Source: Solemya velesiana gill symbiont (GTDB lineage Bacteria; Pseudomonadota; Gammaproteobacteria; Chromatiales; Chromatiaceae). From it: 35,495 bases of DNA. Positions 23,579 to 31,716 of this stretch are shown piece by piece. Numbering within the stretch: the first letter of the stretch is position 1; each line of letters begins with the position of its first letter. The notes beneath the pieces were generated by a model. The model saw nothing but the letters and a program-made list of their open reading frames with translations, did not search any database and had not been told where the DNA came from. The position numbers were made by a program, and so were the translations under genes. Location: positions 1 to 35,495 of the forward strand of contig NZ_MPRJ01000014.1 of the NCBI RefSeq assembly GCF_002020805.1. The letters run 5' to 3'.

Positions 23579-24315
23579 ACGGACTTGCCACCTACGCCGC
23601 GGTTCAATCCCAAGACCCCGATGCTTTGGTGGCGAGACACTCACTCCTGGTCAAGCGTATCGCTTATCACTTGATGAACAGGCTGCCGCCCAATGTCCAG
23701 GCGGATGACCTCATTCAGGCGGGCATGATCGGCCTGCTCGAGGCGAGCAGGAATTACGATCCCAGTCAGGGCGCGAGCTTCGAAACCTACGCAGGAATCC
23801 GTATTCGCGGCGCCATGCTGGATGAGATTCGACGCAGCGACTGGACTCCGCGTTCCGTGCATCGAAAAGCACGCATGGTCGCTGATGCGATGCGGGATAT
23901 CGAAAACGAGGAGGGACGTGACGCCAGGGACATCGAGGTGGCATCGGCCCTGGATATGAGCCTGGATGATTATCACAAGATATTACAGGATGCTTCAGGA
24001 TGCAGGATCTTCAGTGTCGAAGAGCTGCAGATGGTAGGGGAGCTGCCCCAGAATCCTGGTGAGACAGGAACCAACGGCCCCTTTGAGGGGATGCAAAAGG
24101 ATGCATTCAAAGAGGCGCTGGCGGATGCCATTGCCGGGCTGCCGGAGCGGGAGCGGTTGGTCATAGCCCTCTATTATGACGACGAACTGAATCTTCGCGA
24201 GATCGGCCAGGTGCTTGGGGTGAGCGAGTCCAGGGTCTGCCAGATACACAGTCAGGCGACGCTGCGCTTGCGGTCGCGACTTTCAGATTGGTTGTCAGAA
24301 GGTGGGGAATTATAA
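23575..24315 (+). CDS. fliA: RNA polymerase sigma factor FliA (sigma-28)
   Basis: 246 residues. Region 2 is clear (LVKRIAYHLMNRLPPNVQAD, then DLIQAGMIGLLEA, FETYAGIRIRGAMLDEIR with SDWTPRSV). Region 3 follows, and region 4 carries the helix-turn-helix (LNLREIGQVLGVSESRVCQI). FliA transcribes late flagellar, motor and chemotaxis genes and is held back by FlgM until the hook is complete. flgM is not in this window. Confidence 0.97.
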   Translation: MNGLATYAAVQSQDPDALVARHSLLVKRIAYHLMNRLPPNVQADDLIQAGMIGLLEASRNYDPSQGASFETYAGIRIRGAMLDEIRRSDWTPRSVHRKARMVADAMRDIENEEGRDARDIEVASALDMSLDDYHKILQDASGCRIFSVEELQMVGELPQNPGETGTNGPFEGMQKDAFKEALADAIAGLPERERLVIALYYDDELNLREIGQVLGVSESRVCQIHSQATLRLRSRLSDWLSEGGEL

Positions 24316-24335
24316 GCAGCTTGCCCAGAGCGATC

Positions 24336-24452
24336 ATGCGTGTTTCAGAAGGGATCGGTGGCAAATCGATGTATCAGGGAAATATTGAAGTTTCCACCGA
24401 TTCAGACGCTATTGAACATGGAAGAGATGAAGGGGAGCAGGTGGCAGGTTAA
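24336..24452 (+). CDS. Possible small protein between fliA and cheY
   Basis: An ATG-started frame of 38 codons (MRVSEGIGGKSMYQGNIEVS..., acidic C-terminus, no membrane segment) fills part of the gap of about 210 bases between fliA and cheY. The ribosome site is weak (GAGCG). I do not recognise it, and it could be random. Confidence 0.25.
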   Translation: MRVSEGIGGKSMYQGNIEVSTDSDAIEHGRDEGEQVAG

Positions 24453-24478
24453 TCGGTAGGGCGTTTCCGTGTCGATAA
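24450..24478 (+). promoter_or_regulatory. Weak candidate FliA (sigma-28) promoter for cheY
   Basis: GTCGATAA at 24471-24478 is one base from the sigma-28 -10 consensus GCCGATAA. A poor -35 (TAATCGGT, 24450-24457) lies 13 bases before it. The position, about 50 bases upstream of the cheY start, fits the known FliA control of cheY operons in relatives. Confidence 0.3.
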
Positions 24479-24529
24479 CGCCTGGTTCGGGTTGCCTGGT
24501 CGCCACCCATGTTGGTTCTGGAGGTTGAG

Positions 24530-24916
24530 TTGGATAAAAATATGAAGATCCTCATTGTGGACGACTTTTCTACAATGAGGCGAATAATCAAGAATCTGCT
24601 TAGAGACCTGGGTTATCTCAATACCCACGAGGCAGACGATGGGACCACGGCATTGCCGATGCTGCAGGCCGGAGGCTTCGATTTCCTCATTACCGACTGG
24701 AACATGCCCGGTATGACGGGTATCAGTCTGCTGAAAGCAGTTCGTGCAGATCCCCAACTCACCACGCTGCCCGTGCTCATGGTCACCGCGGAATCCAAAC
24801 GTGAACAGATCATCGAAGCGGCCCAAGCCGGGGTCAATGGCTACGTGGTCAAACCATTCACCGCTGCAACCCTTGAAGAGAAGATTGGAAAAATCTTCGA
24901 AAGAGCCGAGGGGTAG
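24530..24916 (+). CDS. cheY: Chemotaxis response regulator CheY
   Basis: 128 residues, a single receiver domain almost identical in pattern to polar-flagellate Che[21 protein letters not shown], phospho-acceptor Asp56 in [11 protein letters not shown], then [17 protein letters not shown] and VVKPF. Phosphorylated by CheA, it binds FliM. The start appears to be TTG 24530, five bases after a strong GGAGG (24520-24524). The ATG at 24542 (MKILIV) has no well-spaced ribosome site. Confidence 0.96.
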   Translation: MDKNMKILIVDDFSTMRRIIKNLLRDLGYLNTHEADDGTTALPMLQAGGFDFLITDWNMPGMTGISLLKAVRADPQLTTLPVLMVTAESKREQIIEAAQAGVNGYVVKPFTAATLEEKIGKIFERAEG

Positions 24917-24952
24917 AGACATGCACGGTCATTCTCTCGGTGGAGTCGCACC

Positions 24953-25654
24953 ATGAAAAACGATCAACGCCTTGCACAGGCGAAAGCGCTGGTTCAATAC
25001 CTGGAGTCAGGTGAAGAAAAACAGGCTCAAGAGATTATCAACGAGCTTTCGAATTGCCGTGAGAGCGAGTTGTTCCAGGAAGTGGGGCGTCTGACCAGGG
25101 AACTGCACGAAGCGATAAACGGTTTTCTGCTGGATGGCAGAATTGTCGAGATGGCTCATCAAGATATACCGGATGCCGGTGAGCGTCTGAACTACGTGGT
25201 TAAAATGACAGAGGAGTCTGCAAATACCACATTGAGTGCTGTGGAGAATGGGTTGTCCCTTGCCGATGAACTGGGGCGGTTGTCAAAAAGCCTCAATGCG
25301 GTGTTTGAGGCTGGTGGCCCAGGTGAACTGCAACCAGGCTCCCTGGAAAAGATAAAAAACTTTCTGGCACTTGTGGATAACCATTCAGTCAGGCTCCACG
25401 CCCAGCTCTTTGATGTACTGATGGCACAGGAGTTCCAGGATCTGACCGGCCAGATCATTCGCCAGGTGATTACCCTGGTCAATGATGTGGAGGAAAAACT
25501 GGTTAAGCTTGTAGTGCTTTCAGGGCTCAAGGGGGTAGAAAGGAAACCTGGCAAGGAACAGCAGATGGGGCCTACCGTACCAGGGCTGGATGAAGAGGGC
25601 GCCATGGGTGGTCAGGATGAAGTGGATGAGCTTCTGTCCAGTCTCGGATTTTAG
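24953..25654 (+). CDS. cheZ: CheY-P phosphatase CheZ
   Basis: 233 residues, almost all helical. The central region has the CheZ catalytic helix pattern (LFDVLMAQEFQDLTGQIIRQ), where the conserved Gln of QDLTGQ acts on CheY-P. The C-terminal end (GQDEVDELLSSLGF) is the usual CheY-binding tail. It removes phosphate from CheY to end the signal. It is located between cheY and cheA. Confidence 0.95.
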   Translation: MKNDQRLAQAKALVQYLESGEEKQAQEIINELSNCRESELFQEVGRLTRELHEAINGFLLDGRIVEMAHQDIPDAGERLNYVVKMTEESANTTLSAVENGLSLADELGRLSKSLNAVFEAGGPGELQPGSLEKIKNFLALVDNHSVRLHAQLFDVLMAQEFQDLTGQIIRQVITLVNDVEEKLVKLVVLSGLKGVERKPGKEQQMGPTVPGLDEEGAMGGQDEVDELLSSLGF

Positions 25655-25670
25655 CTTTTAGGAGCGGTGG

Positions 25671-27541
25671 ATGACGCTTGATCTGGGCGATGAGATTCTA
25701 CAGGATTTTTTGGTTGAAGCCGGTGAGATACTGGAACAACTGAATTCCCAGCTCGTTGATCTGGAACAGAATCCTACTGACCCGGAGCTTCTCAACTCGG
25801 TATTTCGCGGTTTTCACACCATCAAGGGCGGTGCCGGTTTCCTGAGTATCGACTCTCTTGTCGATATCTGTCACCGTTCTGAAGATGTATTCAACGTATT
25901 GCGCCAGGGGCAGCGTGCTGTAGACCCTGAACTTATGGATGCCATTCTGAAAGCGCTCGATATTGCCAATGAAATGTTCGATCAAGTCCGTTCGGGTGAA
26001 GAACCGCCCGGGGCAGATCCCTTACTGTTGGAGACGTTAAAGGGCTTTGCCGAGCCCCAGCAGGAAGCGTTATCAGGCGAAATCCAAGGTGAACCCGAAG
26101 CTGAGTCAGCCCAGGAATTTCTCCAAGAACCTGAACAGGAAGCGACATCTGAAGCCGTTGGTGAAGAAGCCTCGGAACAGATTACCGAAGATGAGTTTGA
26201 GGCACTTCTGGATCAGTTGCATGGCAAAGGGAAACACGGTGGCTTGCCGGTCAGGGGGCAGTAGAAAAGCACAAGAAAGAGCCCTCGAAAGCCATAACCG
26301 GAAAAGCATCCGGAGAAAACAAGCCGCCTGCCGGAGCAGTTGATGTACGTGATAGAAGAAAGGCAGGAGCCGCCGGGGACAGCACGGTCAGAATAGATAC
26401 ATCCAAGCTGGATGACATCATGAATATGGTCGGTGAACTGGTACTGGTTCGCAACCGGCTGTCAAACCTGAAGACAAAATCAGACAACGATGAAATAGCC
26501 AACGCGATCGCCAATCTGGACATGGTGACCTCCGATCTTCAGAACGCGGTAATGAAGACACGCATGCTGCCGGTAAAGAAGGTGTTCGGTCGTTTTCCAC
26601 GGGTGGTGAGAGATCTCGCCCGCAGTCTCAAAAAAGAGATTGAACTGGTAATGACGGGTGAAGAAACCCAATTGGACAAGAACCTGGTGGAGGCCCTGGC
26701 TGACCCGATGGTGCACCTGATCAGGAACGCGGTTGATCATGGTATCGAAGCACCGGAACAGCGGGAAATGATGGGCAAGCCACGCAAGGGAACCCTGACT
26801 CTGACAGCCGAGCAGGAGGGGGATCACATACTGCTGTCAATCTCTGACGATGGCAGAGGCATTGACCCGGAGACCTTGCGTCGCCGGGCAGTGGAGAACG
26901 GCCTGTTGGATAAGGCGGCAGAAGAGCGGCTGGATGACAAGGAGTGTTTCAACCTGATATTCCATGCCGGTCTTTCCACCAAGCATGAGATATCGGATGT
27001 CTCGGGCAGGGGAGTCGGGATGGATGTGGTCAAAACCCGTATATCACAGATGAACGGGAGCGTTGACATTGATTCCTCTCTTGGAAAAGGAAGCCCGATT
27101 GTCATCCGGCTGCCTTTGACCCTGGCTATTCTTCCTACGCTTATGGTTGTTGTCGGAGACCAGACATTTGCGCTGCCGCTCTCCAGTATCGTTGAGATCC
27201 TCACTCCTGACCTCGATAATATCAACGTTGTCGATGGACAGCGCATGCTGCTGGTGCGCGAGCGGGCGTTGCCACTTTTCTATATGCGTGAATGGCTGGC
27301 AGCTGACAAGGACCCGGAGGCACCGGCAGGAGGGCATGTGGTGATTGTCAATGTAGGCAATGTACAGGCAGGCCTGGTGGTGGACGGTATGATTGGCCAG
27401 GAAGAGGTTGTGATTAAGCCGCTGGGTGCTCTTCTGCACGATTCAGAGGGTATGGCGGGCGCGACGATCACAGGGGATGGAAAGATTGCATTGATTCTGG
27501 ATGTTCCTGGCCTGATGCACAGGTATGCGAGTCAACACTGA
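25671..27541 (+). CDS. cheA: Chemotaxis histidine kinase CheA (frame broken at 26254-26258)
   Basis: Two adjoining frames together make one CheA of about 620 residues. The first has the HPt (P1) domain with His49 in FRGFHTIKGGAGFL, then an acidic Gln/Glu-rich linker, and stops at TAG 26262-26264. The second continues in the -1 frame with ...GAVEKHKKEPSKAITG..., the P3 dimer helices (DDIMNMVGELVLVRNRLSNL), the P4 kinase domain (LIRNAVDHGIE, SDDGRGIDPE, GRGVGMDVVKT) and the P5 CheW-like domain, ending 27541. One more G in the G5 at 26254-26258 restores the frame exactly. No clear CheY-binding P2 domain is seen in the linker. CheA phosphorylates CheY and CheB. Since everything else is intact, an assembly error is the first suspicion; a true mutation would leave the cell non-chemotactic through this pathway. 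Confidence 0.9.
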
Positions 27542-27632
27542 GGGCGTTATGAATATCAGTCCAACGCACCATCCGCTTTACAGGGAATCGTTTTATAGCG
27601 GATTGCGTGTTCTCGGTTGAGGTGGCGGTTGG

Positions 27633-28706
27633 TTGAATGTGTTCATGAATAACCGGTTGAAAGTGCTAATTGTTGATGATTCTGCTTTCTTCAGACGCCG
27701 CATTGCAGAGATGCTGGAAGAAGAACAGGCCATTGAGGTTGTGGGGGTAGCTGAAAACGGGCACGAGGCCGTTGAGCAAAACCGTTTGCTCAGGCCGGAC
27801 GTCATAACCATGGATGTCGAGATGCCCGTTATGGATGGTATTACGGCTGTGAAAACGATAATGGCCGAACAGCCTACGCCGATACTCATGTTTTCCTCGC
27901 TCACCCAGGAGGGTGCAAGGGCTACCTTTGAGGCACTGGATGCCGGTGCATTGGATTTTCTGCCAAAGCAGTTCTACAGTGCGGAAGGTCGAAAAGCCGC
28001 CGCTGAGGTTTTGATTAAAAGGGTGCTGGCTATTGGCCAGCGGCATGGGAAGTCACAGCAAAGAGTACATGCCGGTGTAATAAAACGCTCGGAGCCGAAA
28101 GCAGAATCAACCACCAGGGCTGGCGCTTACAAGCTGGTGGCTATCGGCGCATCCACCGGCGGGCCGGTTGCAGTGCAAAAACTGCTGTCGTCTCTACCGG
28201 CGGGATTTGAATTGCCTATACTGGTTGTTGTGCACATGCCGGGGAGTTTTACCACCGCTTATGCGGAGCGACTCAATATGCAGTGCAGTATCGCGATCAA
28301 GGAGGCGAGGGACGGCGATAGGCTGGAAGCCGGCCAGGCTTATGTAGCGCCTGGTGGATACCAGGTGATCCTGGAAAGGCAGAATCAAGAAGTTGTTATT
28401 CGTGAAGTTGTTATTCGTATTGTAGAGGGCGATGGCAGAATTTCTTATCGCCCCAGCGTCGATGTCAGTTTTGGGTCTGCTGCACGCTTGTTTACTGATA
28501 AGGTATTGGCCATTGTGTTGACCGGAATGGGGGCTGATGGGAAACAAGCTGCTAAGCTATTAAAGGAGGGGGGATCGACAGTCTGGTCCCAGGATGAAGA
28601 GAGCTGTGTCGTATACGGGATGCCCCAGTCGATAGAAAAAGCGGGACTGTCAGACCGGGTGTTGCCACTGGATGATATTGGCCCGGCACTCAGTAAAGTG
28701 GTGTGA
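27633..28706 (+). CDS. cheB: Chemotaxis methylesterase/response regulator CheB
   Basis: 357 residues. The receiver domain (about 8-125: LKVLIVDDSAFFRRRIAEML, phospho-acceptor Asp in TMDVEMPVMDG) is joined to the methylesterase domain (about 165-350) with its catalytic Ser in AIGASTGGPVAV, His in VVVHMPGSFTTAYAERL and Asp in TGMGADGKQ. It removes methyl groups from chemoreceptors. The start may be TTG 27633, GTG 27639 or ATG 27645 (MNNRLKVLIVDD); GAGG at about 27620 fits the first two best. The protein carries a perfect five-residue tandem duplication (EVVIR twice) in the esterase domain. Confidence 0.95.
   Translation: MNVFMNNRLKVLIVDDSAFFRRRIAEMLEEEQAIEVVGVAENGHEAVEQNRLLRPDVITMDVEMPVMDGITAVKTIMAEQPTPILMFSSLTQEGARATFEALDAGALDFLPKQFYSAEGRKAAAEVLIKRVLAIGQRHGKSQQRVHAGVIKRSEPKAESTTRAGAYKLVAIGASTGGPVAVQKLLSSLPAGFELPILVVVHMPGSFTTAYAERLNMQCSIAIKEARDGDRLEAGQAYVAPGGYQVILERQNQEVVIREVVIRIVEGDGRISYRPSVDVSFGSAARLFTDKVLAIVLTGMGADGKQAAKLLKEGGSTVWSQDEESCVVYGMPQSIEKAGLSDRVLPLDDIGPALSKVV
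28389..28418 (+). repeat. Perfect 15-bp in-frame tandem duplication inside cheB
   Basis: GAAGTTGTTATTCGT occurs twice with no gap and no mismatch, coding for EVVIR-EVVIR in the CheB esterase domain. The identity at third codon positions points to a recent slippage event. Confidence 0.9.
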
Positions 28707-28709
28707 TTG

Positions 28710-29450
28710 ATGGATATATTAAGCATTATTGGTGTAATTCTGGCGGTGATCGCGATTGTTGGTGGCAATGCCCTTGAAGGGGGGCATATCGACTCGCTGA
28801 TCAACGGACCGGCTATGGTTATCGTGTTCGGCGGAACCATCGGGGCCATTCTTCTTCAGACGCCGATATCCATATTTATTCATTCACTTCGTATCTCGGG
28901 CAGTGTCTTCAGGCCGGAAAAGAACGAGATTGCACCGACCATCAAGAAGATCGTCAACTGGAGCGTTGTTGCCCGGAAAGAGGGTCTCTTGGGCCTGGAG
29001 ACCCATTCTGAGAAGGAACCGGACCTGTTCATGCGCAAGGGGATGCAACTGCTGGTGGATGGGAGCGAACCTGAGGTTATACGCAGTATTCTTGAAGTCG
29101 AGCTGGAGAGCCGGGAGCGGTTCGATATTCAGGCCGCAAGGGTATTTGAATCCATGGGCGGTTACTCACCGACAATCGGCATTATCGGTGCTGTAATGGG
29201 GCTGATTCATGTCATGCAGAACCTGGCTGATCCAAGCAAGCTGGGAGCTGGTATTGCCACGGCATTCGTGGCAACGATTTACGGTGTGGGCATGGCCAAC
29301 CTGTTCCTGTTGCCATTTGGCAACAAGCTTCGCACCTTGGCGCTTCAGAAATCACACTACAGGGAGATGGTGATTGAAGGAATCGTCTCCATTGCCGAGG
29401 GGGAAAACCCTCGTAATATCGAAACCAAGCTGCAGGGATTTCTGAGCTGA
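28710..29450 (+). CDS. motC: Flagellar motor stator protein MotC (MotA/PomA family)
   Basis: 246 residues, matching the length of Pseudomonas MotC. Four membrane helices (about 2-20, 28-50, 145-170, 180-200) surround a cytoplasmic loop with the charged residues that touch FliG. Signature blocks are ESMGGYSPTIGIIGAVMGLI and GAGIATAFVATIYGVGMANL. I chose ATG 28710; the preceding TTG codon at 28707 directly follows the cheB stop. With MotD it forms the proton- or sodium-driven stator; the ion cannot be read safely here. Confidence 0.94.
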   Translation: MDILSIIGVILAVIAIVGGNALEGGHIDSLINGPAMVIVFGGTIGAILLQTPISIFIHSLRISGSVFRPEKNEIAPTIKKIVNWSVVARKEGLLGLETHSEKEPDLFMRKGMQLLVDGSEPEVIRSILEVELESRERFDIQAARVFESMGGYSPTIGIIGAVMGLIHVMQNLADPSKLGAGIATAFVATIYGVGMANLFLLPFGNKLRTLALQKSHYREMVIEGIVSIAEGENPRNIETKLQGFLS

Positions 29451-29474
29451 TCATAATCGTTTCGGATAGATAGA

Positions 29475-30362
29475 ATGGCACGCAGAAAACGACAGGAAGA
29501 GCATGAGAACTATGATCGGTGGATCGTCTCCTATGCCGATTTCATTACGCTGCTGTTCGCCTTCTTTGTTGTCATGTACGCGATTTCTTCGGTCAACGAA
29601 GGAAAATACCGTGTACTTTCAGATACGTTGACAGATGCTTTTCTGGCAGCTGCACGCACCATGGACCCCATTCAGGTGGGTGAACAGCCGTTATCTACAG
29701 ACCAGCAGGCGGGCGAGTTTGCTCCCTTTGACACCCCGGAGGATGTCAAGCGTCTGCAGGAACAGCTGGATGAGGGGGAAGGTACCGGGGTCCCAATGAC
29801 AGGCCCCTATGTGCCTCCTCTGTCGGCAATTGCCACCCGGCTCGAAGATACTCTCAGCGGTTTTGCCGAACAGGACCTGGTAAATATCAGTCATACCGAG
29901 CGGGGCGTCGAGGTGGAGATGAAGAGCAAGATGCTCTACGGCAGCGGCAGCGCTCGACTCTCCCGCGATGCGGTGGCGGCGTTGCGGGACGTGGCGATTA
30001 TTCTCAAACCGCTGATTAACAATATCAACGTCGAAGGGCACACCGATAACGTCCCGATTGAAACGATCGAATTCCCATCAAACTGGGAACTGTCAGCTGC
30101 GAGAGCGGCGAGCGTGGTCCATCTCTTTACGAAACTTGGTGTCGATCCGAGCCGTATGGCCGCCATCGGATATGGCGAGCATCAGCCATTGGCAAGTAAC
30201 GATACTGAGGAGGGGAGGCAGGAGAACAGGCGTGTTGCCTTGATTGTCCTGACCTCCGAGCATGAACGGGAGTTGAAGTCCTTTGGCGAGCCGGCCGAGG
30301 GTGCGGGGGGGGAGTCAGTAGGCCTTTCCGGTCTCTGTTCAATGGCCAGGAGTGGCTTTTAA
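29475..30362 (+). CDS. motD: Flagellar motor stator protein MotD (MotB family)
   Basis: 295 residues. The N-terminus (YDRWIVSYADFITLLFAFFV) has the membrane helix with the ion-binding Asp (ADF). A long periplasmic linker precedes the OmpA-type peptidoglycan-binding domain (about 155-255: INNINVEGHTDNVPIETIEF, then RAASVVHLFTKLGVDPSRM and ENRRVALIVL). It anchors the stator to the cell wall. A G-rich run (30304-30311) near the 3' end makes the last 20 or so residues (after EGAGGES) less certain, given the one-base losses seen elsewhere. Confidence 0.94.
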   Translation: MARRKRQEEHENYDRWIVSYADFITLLFAFFVVMYAISSVNEGKYRVLSDTLTDAFLAAARTMDPIQVGEQPLSTDQQAGEFAPFDTPEDVKRLQEQLDEGEGTGVPMTGPYVPPLSAIATRLEDTLSGFAEQDLVNISHTERGVEVEMKSKMLYGSGSARLSRDAVAALRDVAIILKPLINNINVEGHTDNVPIETIEFPSNWELSAARAASVVHLFTKLGVDPSRMAAIGYGEHQPLASNDTEEGRQENRRVALIVLTSEHERELKSFGEPAEGAGGESVGLSGLCSMARSGF

Positions 30363-30479
30363 TTCCTGGTTTTCTATGCATATTCCATTCTGTTGGGCAT
30401 GAAATATGCTTCTATTCATTCAAGTGGTGTGACACGTCTGAAATTTGACGTCTGATCGCCTGGAACTCTGGGGGCTGAC

Positions 30480-30962
30480 ATGAACGCGAGTGCTGAAGAA
30501 AGCACTGAAAACATACCAATGGTGCAGCTGGTGACTTTTAAACTGGCTGAAGAGCGCTATGGCATCAATGTCATGCAGGTGCAGGAAGTGTTGCCTGTTG
30601 GCGAGATAACCCCTGTGCCAGGTTCTCCGGCATATGTATTGGGAATCATCAATCTCAGGGGCAATGTGGTCACAATATTTGATGCCCGTAACCATTTTGG
30701 CCTGCCTGGCGTGGAGGTCAGCCCCGCAAGCCGTATTTTGATCATTGAGTCTGATCGCCAGATTGTCGGAATGCTCGTGGATAGCGTGGCAGAGGTGGTT
30801 GAGCTCGGGGAGGATGAAATAACGCCGGCCCCGAACCTGGGAAATGCAGAAAGCTCCCGTTACATCCGGGGTGTAGCGACCCTGGAAGGAGAACTGCTTG
30901 TGGTGGTCGATCTAAACAACCTCCTGACTGATGATGAGTGGAAGGAAGTTGCAAAGGTATAG
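30480..30962 (+). CDS. cheW: Chemotaxis coupling protein CheW
   Basis: 160 residues, a single CheW SH3-like domain after a short acidic tail: LVTFKLAEERYGINVMQVQE, GITPVPGSP-like sequence EITPVPGSPAYVLGIINLRG, then GVATLEGELLVVVDLNNLL. It links CheA to chemoreceptors. It is about 115 bases after motD. The ParC- and ParP-type genes that sit here in Pseudomonas are absent. A 58-residue orphan follows after 8 bases. Confidence 0.96.
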   Translation: MNASAEESTENIPMVQLVTFKLAEERYGINVMQVQEVLPVGEITPVPGSPAYVLGIINLRGNVVTIFDARNHFGLPGVEVSPASRILIIESDRQIVGMLVDSVAEVVELGEDEITPAPNLGNAESSRYIRGVATLEGELLVVVDLNNLLTDDEWKEVAKV

Positions 30963-30970
30963 GAGACGCT

Positions 30971-31147
30971 ATGGCTGAAATCAACCAACCATCCACCATC
31001 AGACCGGTCTGGCCGTCCCGCCCTGAAGCGGGGGTACGGCGGCGCAAACGCAGATCTCAGGACGAGGAGAAAAAAAAGGAAGAACAAAACAGGGAGCGTG
31101 AGCATGATAGTGATGACGATAAGCCTCATATAGACGAGTATGCGTAA
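30971..31147 (+). CDS. Small charged orphan protein in the cheW operon
   Basis: 58 residues, starting MAEINQPSTIRPVWPSRPEA. A Pro/Trp-containing start is followed by a basic patch (VRRRKRRSQ) and a highly charged Lys/Glu/Asp tail ending DEYA. It has no membrane segment or cysteine and is probably disordered. A good ribosome site (AGGAG five bases before ATG) and a one-base overlap with the next gene (TAATG) support real translation. I do not recognise a named family. Its fixed place between CheW and DUF2802 suggests a chemotaxis or motor-related role. Confidence 0.75.
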   Translation: MAEINQPSTIRPVWPSRPEAGVRRRKRRSQDEEKKKEEQNREREHDSDDDKPHIDEYA

Positions 31148-31539
31148 TGGATATTGACCTTTCCACTATTATTGTGGCTGTTGTCTGTATTGTCGCGCTG
31201 GCGGTAATGTTGGCTTTGGCAAACCGGATGCGTCAACAGTCCAGTCAAATGGCTGATCTGTCTGCCCGCGTGGAATACCTAGCCTCAAATTTAAACGCAC
31301 TCTGTTCCGGTGCTGTAGGTGTGGATCACCGAGTGGCGCGGCTGGAGAGAATCGGGCGGGATCTTGAGCATCGCCAGGAATCCATGGAGACACATCAACA
31401 GACAGATCGCCCTTATGGCCAGGCTATTCAGATGGTTCACCAGGGAGCAACAGTCACCCGATTGATCGAGGAGCTAGGACTCAGCAGAAGCGAGGCAGAA
31501 CTGTTGGTCAGTCTCCACGGCTCGAAAGCGGCAGTTTGA
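31147..31539 (+). CDS. DUF2802 protein of the flagellar/chemotaxis cluster
   Basis: 130 residues. One N-terminal membrane helix (about 7-27: IIVAVVCIVALAVMLALAN), a coiled-coil region (about 30-85), and a C-terminal motif typical of DUF2802: YGQAIQMVHQGATVTRLIEE, then LGLSRSEAELLVSLH, which resembles a helix-turn-helix. A gene of this family follows cheW in Pseudomonas (PA1465-type). Its role is not well defined. It is the last gene of the cluster here. Confidence 0.88.
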   Translation: MDIDLSTIIVAVVCIVALAVMLALANRMRQQSSQMADLSARVEYLASNLNALCSGAVGVDHRVARLERIGRDLEHRQESMETHQQTDRPYGQAIQMVHQGATVTRLIEELGLSRSEAELLVSLHGSKAAV

Positions 31540-31716
31540 GTCGATAAATCATCCCTACAAGGTTGGGTTCAATCCATCCTATGGTCCTGCCGTTCTAATC
31601 ATATCTAGCTGTTGAAACAGTGCACCTGTAGTTTATCGATTGTCACCATTTTTCCACTTTCATGTGCGGCCTCCATGCAATATCCTTGATTCATACATCA
31701 ATGGTGGAGAAGGCCC

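Noticed and set aside
27549-27620. 23-codon frame between cheA and cheB
   Set aside because: It is short, has no ribosome site and no recognisable sequence; it is probably chance.
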